DNA from: Micropterix aruncella
Lineage: Eukaryota; Arthropoda; Insecta; Lepidoptera; Micropterigidae
Assembly (NCBI GenBank): GCA_944548615.1
Contig: OX155957.1
Coordinates: 22,093,535 to 22,157,534, forward strand
Reading direction: 5' to 3'
Length of the DNA: 64,000 bases
This document shows positions 1 to 11,500 of the stretch, one piece after another. Under the pieces are notes generated by a model, which did no database searches, was not told where the DNA came from, and saw only the letters and a program-made list of their open reading frames with translations. The first letter of the stretch is position 1; the number at the start of each line of letters is the position of its first letter. Both the position numbers and the translations under genes were made by a program.

Positions 1-107
1 CAAAAACCCCGATAAGTATGTACACGCTAGAATACTACCGACCCACAAGCAGAAACAAACTTACATACAAACATACACACTTTACTTCTTTATAATATTA
101 AAATAGA
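1..107 (-). mobile_element. Helitron 5' end, cut by window edge
   Basis: Read on the minus strand, position 107 begins TCTATTTTAATATTATAAAG, which closely matches the 5' ends of the two fuller Helitrons at 37037-37790 and 60326-61087. Helitrons begin with TC and insert next to an A/T host site. The rest of the element lies to the left of the window. No coding sequence is seen in this part. Confidence 0.55.
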
Positions 108-1657
108 TAGGTATGTTTAGAGTGCCATCTAAAGTGCGACGCCATATATACCTACACCGCCGCCAGGCACGTATCCAGACTTCAGTTTCGGGGAGGGGGG
201 GGGGGCAGTCATTGAAACAAAGCGCGCGTTACCCACCAAACTTAAACTTGCCCGTACAGTGAAACGAAAATACACTGGATTTATTGGGGTTAAATCCCAA
301 CTATCACCCCCTCCTAGATGAGTGCTTGCCACTAGATATTTAAGTCGCGGATTCTCCTTGGTTCTCATTTTTTCTTCGAAATTTTTTTACTCAAAAAATT
401 TAGGTGGGACGACGCGTCCCCTGTGCCCCCCCCCCCCCTTAGATACGTCCTTGACCGCCGCCACACATGTAGGTACCATGAACGCCGCCACATTTAACAT
501 AATATAAAAAGATTAATTAATTTTTGGAACTATGATTGCCATCTACCCGTTGCGTTTCGTGGGAAAATCCTAGTTACTTAATCGAAGTACCTACGACCCT
601 GAGCATTCTAATGCACTTTATAATCAAAGAAACGACCCTGGTTCAACAGTCTCTCCTATGCAAATGAAAGCGCTAATGTACCTACCTTCAGTACACAGGG
701 AAAACTGACCAGATGATCCTAAAAGTGATTTTTGAGCCCCCTACCCCTCCCCCCTCCCAATCTTCGTAGCTCTCTTTAATAACAACAAAACTTAGAAGTC
801 ATTCATTGAGTTGAATAATTCATCAAAATGGTTGTAGTAAATACGACAAGCCCAATAACCTCTGTCGCCATGGCGACCGGCTATAATGACTTCCGCCGCC
901 CGACGCCTAAGTCGATTTGTATTGCCTTTTTCCCTCCATTTTCTGTTCGGCCATATTTGTCAACAGATACGGCTCCCAGATAAGGCGATAATATCGCGTC
1001 GAAGCCGCCATCTTGCCGCCGCCGCCGCGCCGCGTTTCTGTTCTATTCTATTCTGTCGAGTTCTGCTGTGAAACGCGATATGATTGCTGCGAGGCGTGTT
1101 CACCAACTGTGGACTTGTTATTACACCACAGTAATGACTCGCCTTTTTTGTACATTGTGGAATAGATTTAATGAGCTTAAATTTTAGCCGTCTCGTTATG
1201 AATACGAAACATATTTTTTATTGTTTAATGTACGCCATTACACTGAGCGCTGAGCATTGCTAGCATTTTCCAACAGTGTTGCCAGATTAAGATAAAGTAG
1301 CCGTTTTGCTCATCATGTCGCCCCAAAAAATCGCCCAATATTACAGATATTGTAAAACAATGAAGAGTATGTCAGTAGTATACTTGAATTTGCAACTTTT
1401 ATTTGGTCCCCCCAGTACAATTTGTACAAGCAACGAATGGAGCGTATTCAAAAAAATATTAAGGCTTTAGGGAAATAAATCTGCTGTATCGTACAAGGAC
1501 AGATTGGCTCTTTAAACTCGATAGTCTTGAAGATAGGCGTACAACCTACTATGTGATGTTTCTCTACAATGTAATTAATTTATTTTTTAACAGTGCGTAT
1601 CTGGTCAAAATGATATCCATTCTGGCTCCGCCTCGCATTACTCGGAACCCACACCTG
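108..1657. other. No gene seen; homopolymer runs and a GC-rich islet
   Basis: This stretch holds no frame that looks like a real protein. It has a G run near 192-206, a C run near 426-438 and a GCCGCC-rich islet at about 885-1060. The short open frames here are compositional. A distant promoter or untranslated exon cannot be excluded. Confidence 0.5.
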
Positions 1658-1970
1658 CAGTGTTGGGTCAATCGATTAAATATTTCAATCGACTAATCAA
1701 TCACGATTGATTTAGTCACGATAGATTTAGTCGCGACTAAAGTTAATCATGATTGAAGAAATCGCGACTAACTCAATTAATCGTTAGTCGTCAATCGCGA
1801 CTAACTTGCTCTTCAGATGCCACCCGACAATTCATTCTTGCCGGTCGGTCGGCCGGTCGGTCGGCCCGATCGGACCGGACGGGACCTGACCGGACCGGCC
1901 GCACCGACCGCACCGACCGAACCGGATCGTGACTAACGATTGACGACTAATCAATTTATCAATCAAATAC
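1658..1970. repeat. TTAGTCGCGACTAA inverted-motif cluster, possible hAT-type MITE
   Basis: The segment opens with CAGTGTTGGGTCAATCGATT, a start typical of hAT-type terminal repeats. It then carries many direct and inverted copies of ATTAGTCG, TCGCGACTAA and ATCGATTAA, interrupted at about 1840-1915 by a GC-rich block built from CGGTCGGTCGGCC units. I could not find the matching right end, so membership of hAT is only suggested. Confidence 0.4.
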
Positions 1971-2149
1971 GTCTACTTAACGTGGTATAAACTACTCCCT
2001 GGTATAAACTACAAAATTAGGCATTTTGTTAAATATTAAAAAAAAATATTTGCATATTTCCTGCGGTTTACGAAACCCTACCAGCACGCGACGTTAAGCT
2101 TGACAAGCATGCTTGATCGTCTAGAGAGCCCCTTAGGACAAAACAAAGG

Positions 2150-2800
2150 TGTGGGTACAGTCTGGCTTGTGCATTGCCTACTTTGGGGCCGTTCACATAT
2201 TAAGTAATCACGTTTTTGGAATTTTCAATCCCCTCCCCCCTCCCATGTCAACATACGTAATCAGCGGCCTACACCCTCCCCTCAAGATTACGTAATTAAT
2301 TGAATTTGCGGAAAATGTGAAGATTCGTGAACCTAGCGTTTGTAAAAAGTGTGAAGACGGTATGTGGAAAAAAAAAACATTTTAGAATGCTTTTAAAAAT
2401 GTACTTTATTAATTCAAAGTAGACCCCAATTTTCAGACCGCAGTGGCTGTAAAGACGGAATTAAAGAGGAAGACTATTTAAAAATGCACATTAAATATGC
2501 ATTTTTAACCTAAAACAATTAGAAGAAGGTGACCAAAGTTAATTACGTAATCAGGACGGGCTCCCCCCCACGTAATCAAGCTTAAGCCTTTAGCTCCAAC
2601 TGCCCCCCTCCCCCTCGGTGATTACGTAATATGTGGACGGCCCCTTTGGTTGTATGTAATATTACTGTCACAAACTAGGACAAATTATTAGTAAATAGGT
2701 AATAAAGAGTGCACATTTATTGAAGGGTTTTTATACCCCGATCACTAGAAATCTCACTGAGTGTATTTGTTTTGTAAGCTTTTTAAAATTATTAATCTCA
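2150..2800. repeat. Dispersed repeat E, copy 1, split by a MITE
   Basis: The flanks 2160-2184 and 2645-2790 align with one continuous stretch at about 5495-5660. Shared words include GGCTTGTGC, TGTATGTA, GGTAATAAAGA, GGGGTTTT-type and CACTGAGTGTATTT-type blocks. The 460 bases at 2185-2644 are absent from the second copy. No coding potential is seen. Confidence 0.6.
2185..2644. mobile_element. MITE with about 26-bp terminal inverted repeats, TTT duplication
   Basis: The left end reads GGGGCCGTTCACATATTA and the right end is its near-perfect reverse complement, GGGGCCGTCCACATATTA, followed on both sides by a TTACGTAATCA-type motif. The element is 460 bp, has no transposase, and is flanked by TTT on each side. 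The repeat at 5495-5660 acts as an empty site and supports these limits. A 3-bp duplication would suit PIF/Harbinger elements, but the superfamily is an inference. Confidence 0.7.
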
Positions 2801-3399
2801 AATGCTTTTTGCTTTGGCTTGTGAAAATGGTAAATTCGGGGCTTTTACATCAATATCGATAGAATGTCATTTTCCAGGGTTACTGGGTTTGAACCTGATT
2901 GAAGACGTGGAATAAGTCAGCTGAATGCTTTTCGATAACATTAAAACCAGCTATGTTTTATAAGCGGCCCTGTTGATTGGTCCGACTTCCCCTTTGTCAT
3001 GAATGTTCCTTTTGAAGAATTAATAATTATGATGTCTAATTTGATCCATTAGTCTGACCGCAAGATGGTTTGCCTTGGCGGCTTAACATTTCATCGTTTC
3101 ATTACCCAGAAAGAATTTATAATTTTTCTTTATTACACTTCAATAAAATCGGCGGCACTGCTTTTCTATCCGTCAGACGAATATATAATATTATCGGGAT
3201 CAAACCGAAGAGATTTCAGTAAGTCTCTCATGAAAAAAAATATACATAAAATGCACTCATATACGTTTTATTGAAATAAGTAAATTGCATATTTGAAATT
3301 TACTTTTTTGTTTTATTATATTTCTAAGGATGCCCCAAATTCATGTGTGTTAATCTGCGCCAAATTTGTTGAATTACACGGAGTTTCAACGAAATTCAT
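2801..3399. other. No gene seen; AT-rich
   Basis: The stretch is AT-rich and has only short chance frames, the longest about 69 codons at 3065-3274, with no recognisable motif. Confidence 0.45.
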
Positions 3400-3412
3400 C
3401 AAAATTACGATT

Positions 3413-4157
3413 TTTCTTCTTGTAGTGCCGTCTCCTAACGAAGGTTGGCAATCATCTTGCTGATTTCAGTCTTGGAGACCGCCGCACGGAACAATGCGCC
3501 AGTGCTCAGCTGAAACCATTGGCGTAGATTTTGCAGCCATGATGTCATTGGCCGCCCAGGCCTTCTCTTGCCTTCAATTTTCCCCTGGGTTACTATTTGT
3601 AGGAGTTCGTATTTGGGGTTGCGCATTGTGTGGCCGATGTATTCGAGCTTGCGTCTCTTTACGGTTTTGAGTACTTCTGTCTCTTTTTTATTCAGTCTTT
3701 GAAGGACTGTTGTATTTCGAACCTTCTAGACCCACGATATTTTAAACATTCTCGGATACACCGACATCTCAAACGCTTCAAGGCGCTTGGCATCCTTTCT
3801 GTGAGTGTTCAGGCCTCAACTCCATATAGGAGAACGGAGAATGCGTAGCATTTTGCTATACGCGTACGTAGATTAAGACTCAAATTACGGTCACAAAGGA
3901 TTTTTTCCATTTTTCGAAAGGCGCTACGGGCCTGCTCGATTCGGCATTTAATTTCCACACTGTGGTCTCCTTTGTCGTTGACTATGACACCCAGGTATTT
4001 GTTTTGGCTCACTCTTTCAAGGTCTGTACCATAGATATTTATGAAAGAGTTTGACTTTGAATGCGGTGTTCGACTTACTACCATGTATTTGGTCTTTTTA
4101 ACGTTGATGCCGTATGACGCATGGTGTAACGATTGAAGCGTTACGTAACGATTGGAG
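3413..4157 (-). pseudogene. 5'-truncated non-LTR retrotransposon, reverse transcriptase C-terminal part
   Basis: The minus strand encodes the end of a non-LTR reverse transcriptase. A thumb-like segment at about 4084-3809 contains NKYLGVIV and ends in LLYGVEA. A second segment at 3626-3435 contains MRNPKYELLQ and GKRRPGRP, both typical of this family's C terminus. A TGA stands where related elements have Trp after GVEA, and at least one frameshift separates the two segments, so it is dead. A 13-bp target-site duplication (CAAAATTACGATT) lies at 3400-3412 and 4158-4170. The 3' end is A-rich (read on minus). The fragment is the usual 5'-truncated product of target-primed reverse transcription. 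The clade is not certain. Confidence 0.85.
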
Positions 4158-4170
4158 CAAAATTACGATT

Positions 4171-4665
4171 GCAACATCGTTATTCTGTATAAAACCGTAA
4201 TAACAAAATGGTAATGTAAGAATCAAATCAATATTTTTGACAGTGCGCTTATCATCCAGGGCGCGTTGTACTATCGTTTCGTTGATTTTTGATTTTTGAA
4301 CGCGTGCGCAGTGTTTGTGATGTCACTGCCCGGCGAATTTTCGTCGCGTCTAGAAAAATTAACATAAAAAAAACTAATCTCCCCACAGACGGTAAGCGAC
4401 GGGGCTACACGAGCAGAGTCGAATAAACTCGAACGGCCGAACGTCAAGCGACGGTCGGTATTGTATATGTGGCTGATTAGGTATGTGAGTAATTATCGTT
4501 GGTTTGCTTTGTTAACAACTACTCGTTCAAACGTGTCATTACAATTATTTCTTAATGTGATAATAATTGATTCTTTCGCGAAAAGGAAAGCTCGTCGTGG
4601 AAAGCTGTAGCAAGATTAGATAATATAATTTGCTAGGACCTAAGGATTGGAGGTAGGGCTACAGT
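4171..4665. other. No gene seen
   Basis: Mixed AT-rich sequence with no credible reading frame. Confidence 0.45.
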
Positions 4666-5493
4666 GGCCCCTATTCCGTTTCTCGCGGTCTTAAACTAAG
4701 CTGGTGCTAAAAATTAAGAATTTAAGCACCTTCGTTATTTGTTGGTATGCCGTTTTATCAAAATTAGGAACCGGTCTTAAATCTTAAAATTTCCGTTTTA
4801 TCTATGGCTGTTCTAAAGCGGGGTCTTAATTTTGACAGCTCGCCGCCCGGTCAGTCGCCCGATCGCTAGCCGCGCGCCACGCCGTTTCGTGTTTGTTTGT
4901 CGATTCGCGTTTTCGTTTGTTTTGAAATAAAATGGCAATAAAATGAAACAATAATAAGGAGAATAAGGAGAAAAACGCCCTGTATATCTAAACAAGAATA
5001 TACAGGGCGATTTATCATAACCTACAAAAAAATACACAGGATTTTCAGGGCAATATATAGATATGAATAAACGATTACTTACGATAATCTGCGCTCCTCA
5101 TCCCTTCTTCGATTTAATAGACAATGCTGAGCAAACATCTTTGAAAATTGCAATACGTAAAGTCTTCGGAATCACAAGCAAAATCAAAATACACGGCTGT
5201 TAGACGAAGACCGATCGATTTTAGACCGTTCTTAGATAAGACCCCGAACAAGACCCATCCGCCATGACAGTTGTAGAAACGGAATACCAAAAACAGTCTC
5301 GACGGTGCTTAACGTCAATTTAAGCACCTGATCATCTCTACATAAGCACGCGCCAGTTAGGGGATCCATGAAAGGGAATACCAAACATAACACCCATGAA
5401 AGGGAATACCAAAACGTCACTTCAAAATTAAGCGTCGTTTTGGCGCATTTTTAGACCCCAATGTAGGTACCTGTGAGAAACGTAATACGGGCC
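4666..5493. mobile_element. MITE-like element with about 22-bp terminal inverted repeats
   Basis: The left end GGCCCCTATTCCGTTTCTCG pairs with the right end, whose reverse complement is GGCCCGTATTACGTTTCTCA. Inside, blocks such as TTAAGCACC and AAGACC recur in both orientations. There is no transposase frame. I see no clear target-site duplication, so the exact ends are tentative. Confidence 0.5.
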
Positions 5494-6530
5494 ATTCTGG
5501 CTTGTGCGTTATCTATACTGGCTGTATGTATTCTACATTAATAAGAAAAGGTTACTAACAAATTGGTAATAAAGATTGCAAATTTAATTAGGGGTTTTGA
5601 TTCCCCGGTCACAAAAGATCACCCCCAGTGTATTTTATTCGTGAGTTATTACACGACCGCCCAACAAAAACGGAGTGTAATGTGTTCAGGGTTGATCTAT
5701 GTATGTATGTTTTCCGTTTCTTTATTCCACCATAACATATAAATGATAAAGATATTGTTAGAATCGTTATGTTATCTCGTGTCAAAGGTCCCTTCACTGT
5801 CCAAATATCAAGTAAATGTTGACTAAAGGTCCAAATCTCCAAATGACAAGAAAATAAAATAAATATTTTCTTAAATAAATAATTATAGACTTCAATTTGA
5901 GTGTCAAATTGAAGGTCTGATTGATTACTTTCCGAAAATATATATGTATCTTAACCCTTGGAGTAAATGGGTATTTTCATGGATGCATTTGTCTCTTTTG
6001 CAGGATTTTCGGCGACATCGACCTTAAAGTACTATAACTACGAAACTACTACACCAATCATAAAAAGAACAACTGCACAATGATTGCATTGAAATTTCGA
6101 ATACAGAATATTGAAATATCATTTTGTAAAACAATTAGATAATTATGAATAAATATGAGAACGTCAAAGAAGTGAACAAAACGCGGAACCAGATCTGGTC
6201 GTATCATACTCAACGGATAATTGTTTCAGAACCAGATTTGGTCGTATCATACTCAAAGGGTTAATGGATAAAACAGAATTTACAAATATTTTATAAACAA
6301 ACGTATTTTTTTATTATAAATAGGTATATTAGTTCACTTTTTGTAACGGCAATCGTGTTTTTATCCCTTTTAATATATTTACTTGTTTCAAATAATTAAT
6401 CTGAATTGGGGGGGGGGGGGTGGAGGGGGGAGGGGGGTCCAATGTCAAGTTTTTGCTCCGGCTCGGAAAAATCGTAGATCCGGCTCTGCCTGTTTGCTGG
6501 TAAAATCTGTAACTTGAATACAAGTATTAA
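5494..6530. repeat. Dispersed repeat E copy 2, then non-coding sequence
   Basis: Positions 5495-5660 are the uninterrupted copy of the repeat at 2150-2800. Further right, 6186-6260 holds a short tandem duplication of GAACCAGATnTGGTCGTATC. A G-rich run covers 6409-6436, and GGCTCGGAAAAA with its surroundings (6437-6487) recurs at 33528-33580. No gene is seen. Confidence 0.5.
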
Positions 6531-7050
6531 GTATGATCCGGTTAAGATCCGATCGTTTAAAACCGGACGCGATAGTGCGTAGCCGCTGCGGCCGCCCCCA
6601 TTCTCGCAGTCTCAGATGTCAAACAAAGAAACTCCCGGGCGGGGCTAATAGCCTCGCGCGTCGCCTCGGAAAAAACGCACCGAGAGGTTGCCATAAAAAG
6701 TCTACAATCAGCATTAATATTATGAAAAGGAAAAATAATTGCTAACGACCGCTCGGCCGGCCGCCGATATCATCTGCTCCGACCGCGGGGCCATTTATCA
6801 GCGCGGGCTCGGGCTAATGATGCCACGGTGACACGGATCGCCTTTTGATGGCACCAGCGAGCGCGGCGGTTGCCGCACCGCCGCGTACCGCACCGCGCCG
6901 ACCGCGTCGCCGCAAGCGGACGCGGAAGACGAACCGTCCGACTGAGGACCATCGCCGCCTGAAGACCAGTCCCTTGAATTGATTGAGAAGAACCTTCAGA
7001 TGTAAACACCACCCTTCGGCTGCGTAACGACCAAATTTGGTTGCACATCA
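6531..7050. other. GC- and CpG-rich islet, no clear gene
   Basis: Base composition switches sharply to GC- and CpG-rich, with CGGCCGG, GCCGCACCG and GCGCGG words, then back to AT-rich sequence. Both strands show open frames of 70-92 codons, as GC-rich DNA gives by chance, and none has a recognisable motif. It could be an untranslated exon or promoter of a host gene, but nothing in the sequence proves it. Confidence 0.3.
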
Positions 7051-8089
7051 GAACACCGTTGTCTACGTAAAGACCAATATTGGTGGCTTGCTCCCGGAGC
7101 GCACAGTAATATTATTTTATAATTCGAACGCCTAAATCCTAAAAACCTAAAATCCATACCAAATATATCATTATTACTAATAAAATAAAAAAACGTAATA
7201 AAATAAAAAAAAAAATAAAAAAATTACAATAGATACATAGACGGCCGCTAAAATAATTTCGCCCGTCATTGAAGATATTTCTGATAAAATTCCATTATCA
7301 AACATCGCCGTTCGTTCCTCATTGTTAAACATCGGGTCGTGAACAGTTTTTTTTGTGTTTTTTTAGTGTTTTCAGTTAGAATATGAATATAAATATAAGT
7401 GAATTTGATTCTAAAACACTTTATCAACCGAATTCAGTGATTTTAAGTACATTTTATTCCAATTTTACCTGTTTTTTGGAGTTGAAAAATTGGGTGCGGT
7501 TTATCGCTATGGCGTCATTACTAATTATTGAGTTTTTTTAGCGATAAAAATGCAAAATGTCTGCCTAATTTGTTGACAAAATACACATTATTTTGTTTTT
7601 CGCTGAAATATATGAAGTTTTCGGTGTATTTGTAAATTAATCAGGCTATTGTTTTCGAGATTTTTTTTTGAGAAATCATCAAAATTTTTATGTAAATAAG
7701 TAAATAATTTTTATTAATAATAATAGTTAAAGTAATGAAATTTCTATCTAAATATTTTTGTATGTAAATAAGCAAAACAAAATATCACCTTTGATAGAGA
7801 ATCTAATAAAGATGACGATATCATTTACAATTTCTAAATAGGGTTCCGTATTTTTCCGTAAGACAAGTACAAGTTAGAAATGCCGAGTTTTTTTCACTTT
7901 TTCGACTTTCTCATATTTATTCATAATTATCTAATTGTTTTACAAATTGAGGTTTCAATATTTTAGATAGGAAATTTCAATGCCGTGTCAAAATGATTTA
8001 CAGAAACCGCCAAACACGCTTCAAAGTCCGTTGACTTGGGATGATTGAAACAGATATCAGGGGCAAACAAAATATTATTTAAATAGCAT
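7051..8089. other. No gene seen; AT-rich, with a weak inverted repeat
   Basis: AT-rich sequence with poly-A and poly-T runs. GAAATTTCTATCTAAATATT at about 7738-7757 pairs loosely with its inverse at about 7957-7978, a possible small MITE of some 240 bp. No reading frame stands out. Confidence 0.35.
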
Positions 8090-8475
8090 CACAACAGTAT
8101 ACTGTAGTTTAAATGATTCACGTATCCGATTATATCCGTACGTATACTACTACATGCTGGCATATAAGAAGCAAGATGCCAAGGTCGCGACGTAATGAAA
8201 TTACATTATGATTTAACATTACTACAGAATAACTACCGTCACGCCAACACCGTTACATTCATACGTATTGACCTCAGTCCAAGTTATATACGTATTCGTT
8301 GTTGAAACATGCGTATTGCTGTATATCAAATCGTTGTATTTTCTCAGTTTACAACTAAAACGTCATAGATAAAAATCTAGTAGCAAAAAACTGATAAAAT
8401 GATATGCCAAAAACTGTTGTCAGTGATCCTATTTGAATAGTCACACAACGAGGCTCTATCCTGTTCTAAGGCGAA
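8090..8475. repeat. Dispersed repeat F, copy 1
   Basis: Positions 8090-8350 match 38905-39180 in the same orientation, with shared blocks such as AACAGTATACTGTAGTTT, CGTACGTATACTACTACATG and GTTGAAACATGCGTATT. Positions 8395-8470 match 48495-48600 in the opposite orientation (ATATGCCAAAAACTGTTG, CAGTGATCCTA). Both are diverged. No coding potential is seen. Confidence 0.65.
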
Positions 8476-9378
8476 GATTTAAATTATAGTAAAATTTATA
8501 TAAACCTATATAAAATCTAAGCGATGTGTGATGACCTATATAAATTTAATGAAAAGAACAGAATAAAATTAAAAGAATGTTCACATTCATAGCTATTGGT
8601 AATTCTTATAAGCTCTGCATACAAAGTAGATACACTCCGCCTGCCTTTAATGTCTTCGTTATTTGTTCGAATTGTTGTTTCATTGTCAACTGCGCATGCG
8701 TTAACTGTTAGCGAATCTTGGAACATCGATATATTAGCTAGATATGCCCTCAGATACAAATAAGTCGCCTCCATACCCTTTGCTCGTAAATCATGTGACA
8801 GAGAGAGCAATAAATTGAACAGTAGGTATGCGAGAGAATAGCGCGCCAATATGCTTTGCAGCATCTCTCACACCGGAAACGATCGGCGGTTTTCCAGCGG
8901 ACTGCGACCAAACTAGGTACTACCGGCCGGCTTTTAGTAGTGGTTTGAAGAGGACATTTCGAGCGCGAAATGCACATCTAGGGGATCATAATATCGATGC
9001 CTTAGAAGTGGAAATGGTATCCTAGCTAGACGATTCTTCTTACAAAAAAAATAAAGCGGATTATTTTCATCGCCCATGGAATGCTGCGAGTGGCGAAGGC
9101 AAGTAAGCGGTCGAGTGGCGCTCTGGTGAATTAATCGGACGCGGACGCGGCGTTCCGGGAAGCGAACCCGGCGCTCGGCGAACCCCACGATGACTTCGCA
9201 GCCTGTCAGCCGAACATCTTCATCTATTAAAAGCAAAGGCATCGCGATGACGTCACGCCCGCTTTGTGCCCAAACTCGACTGGCGATGCCCCGGCGCCTC
9301 GACTTCGATGACCACCGCTAATTGATTCGTGTCTTGCTTGGTCTTGGACACAACATCACCACAGAGAGATAATTAGAA
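8476..9378. other. No gene seen; CpG-rich patch at 9090-9340
   Basis: The longest frame, 8517-8864 on the minus strand (115 codons), has no recognisable domain and is low-complexity at its start. A CpG-rich patch lies at 9090-9340. I do not call a gene. Confidence 0.35.
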
Positions 9379-10590
9379 ACGGAGATGATTGCTCACTGAT
9401 ATCACCACATAATTTGAAGGTGACTAGATGTTTATAGTATAGTATCACTGTTCTTTCTCTTTTGTCTATCAATAAATCACTGATAAAGAAATGTAAGTAT
9501 AATTAAGGTATAATAACGGAGATATGTACTGTATACATAGTATTAACGGTAAATAGTGTTAACATATAATTAGTCATAGTTTTATTGTTATATTTTGTAT
9601 TTGTTATATATAAACGCTGTTTGTTAATCGAATAAAATAAAATAAAAATAAAATTACTATAAATTAAACATTTCCCAGTGACTATGGCCTACGGCAAGGG
9701 CCTATGATAAATTTGTTAACCAGCGCCAAGCTTTTTTGTGGATTATTCCACAAAAAAATCCTAACATAATCTTACACATAATAAACACATTCGTCACAAC
9801 TCTGTCCTCACATATTTTTTTTTGATGGTCTGCGGTAGGAAAATAATATAACTTTATATATTTTACTCTTTTTATTTATTTTAAACGAGATACACATAAA
9901 CTATATTTATTATATAAAAATCTGGTAAATACATAGACGCTATCATATACTCTCTTAAATTTCACCTAGATTAAACGACATATGCGTCGCTGTTAGAAAT
10001 AAAAACGGAGATGATTGCTAACTGATACGAGTATCACCACATCATTCGAAGGTGACTAGACACATATCGTATCACTATAAATTAGACATTTCGCAAAACA
10101 AGGCAAGTGCCTCGAATTATTTTGATAACCAGCGCCGACCATTTTTGTGAATTAATCCACAAAAAACCCTAACGTATAATCGTCATATCAACCATATTCG
10201 TCATGACTATGTCTTTACGTCTTTTTTTTGGTGGTCTGCGCTATGGGAAAAATATAACTAGATATATTATACTATTTTATTTATATTTAACGACATACAC
10301 TAAAAATATATTTAATATAGGTACACGTTATTATTTTTGATAAACAAAATGAAAACACGGTATCATATACTTTCCCGAATTTCGCCTAGATGAAATGATA
10401 TAAAATGCGTCGCTGTTAGACACGGAGATGATTGCTCACTGATATCACCACATTATTTGAATGCGACTAGACACATATCGTATCACTATAAATTAAATAT
10501 TTCCCAAAACACGGCTAGTGCCTCTAATAACTTTGATAACCAGCGCCGAGCCTTTTTTGTGGATTAATACACAAAATAGGTTAATATCAA
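9379..10590. repeat. Diverged tandem repeat, three copies of a roughly 420-bp unit
   Basis: ACGGAGATGATTGCT occurs at 9379, 10005 and 10422 and starts each copy. Copy 2 is 417 bp. Copy 1 is 626 bp because about 205 bp (near 9445-9650, ending in an AATAAAATAAAATAAAAATA tract) sit inside it. Copy 3 is partial and ends near 10590. All copies share AACCAGCGCC, a TTTTTGTGGATTAATCCACA-type hairpin and, in the first two, CGTCGCTGTTAGA at the end. It behaves like a decaying satellite. There is no coding sequence. Confidence 0.8.
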
Positions 10591-11500
10591 ATAATGTGGA
10601 TTAATCCACATATTTTATTTATTTTATTTCATTTTACATATCTTATCTAAGATTACAAAAAGTAAAAATTTTTACTTTCTAATTAAAACAAAGCGACAAA
10701 TTGAATCATCCCAATCTCACAAGCCATACACCATACATTTCGTAGTATCCTTTGGCCGTTCGCGGTCTTGCCGCCGCGGCTAGGCCGCAAGTGCGCGCCG
10801 GGGCTTACGCCTGTACCTAGATGTGCGATTTACGATTTATTTTAGATTGCGAGCTGACATATTAAAAAAAAGTTTATTACAAGAAATTACTTAAAAAATA
10901 ATATTATTTTATATTATATTATATTATTATTATATATATTTTTCAGTAAAGAAAAAAATACAAAATAGAATTCAACATATTAAAGATGAAACACGGATAA
11001 TAATCGTAATAATAACAATTGATAACATCTTTCAGAGATAGAATATTGTAAACAAATTAAGCCACAATTGACAGTTCTTTCACCGTTCCAAAACACCTCA
11101 ACTCCAATAAAAATAAAAAAGTCTAGAGTAAAAAAAAATTGGTGTTTAAAAATAGTCGAGGTTAAGTAATCAAGATTACTAAATTGTAGTTAATATTTAA
11201 TAAATGTCAAAATTAAAATGTCGAAGAATGTCAGAATGTTATTGAAAACTCGTTGGTTTTATTATATCTGTTTAAAAAGGGTAGAAATTGTTGAATTGCG
11301 AATTTTACAACTATAAATTTATAAATGAAATAACAATAATCTATGAAATGCCAGTTAATTAAATAAAAACCGTTGACTTTCCAATATGAGGACTGCGCGT
11401 CTGCCTCCAGATTAAGGCCCAATGTGTGTGAAATAGTTTCGGAACCTTCGGCTCGCTCTTGACCGGTTTTAATATCATTCATTTGTATTGCATTTCTAAT
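10591..11500. other. No gene seen; AT-rich
   Basis: AT-rich sequence with a small GC-rich patch at about 10748-10810. No credible frame is seen. Confidence 0.4.

Noticed and set aside
4813..5842. Minus-strand frames of 62-77 codons
   Set aside because: They lie in MITE and repeat sequence and show no protein character.
8517..9242. Overlapping minus-strand frames of 75-115 codons as a host gene
   Set aside because: There is no recognisable domain, no splice logic linking them, and two frames overlap each other.
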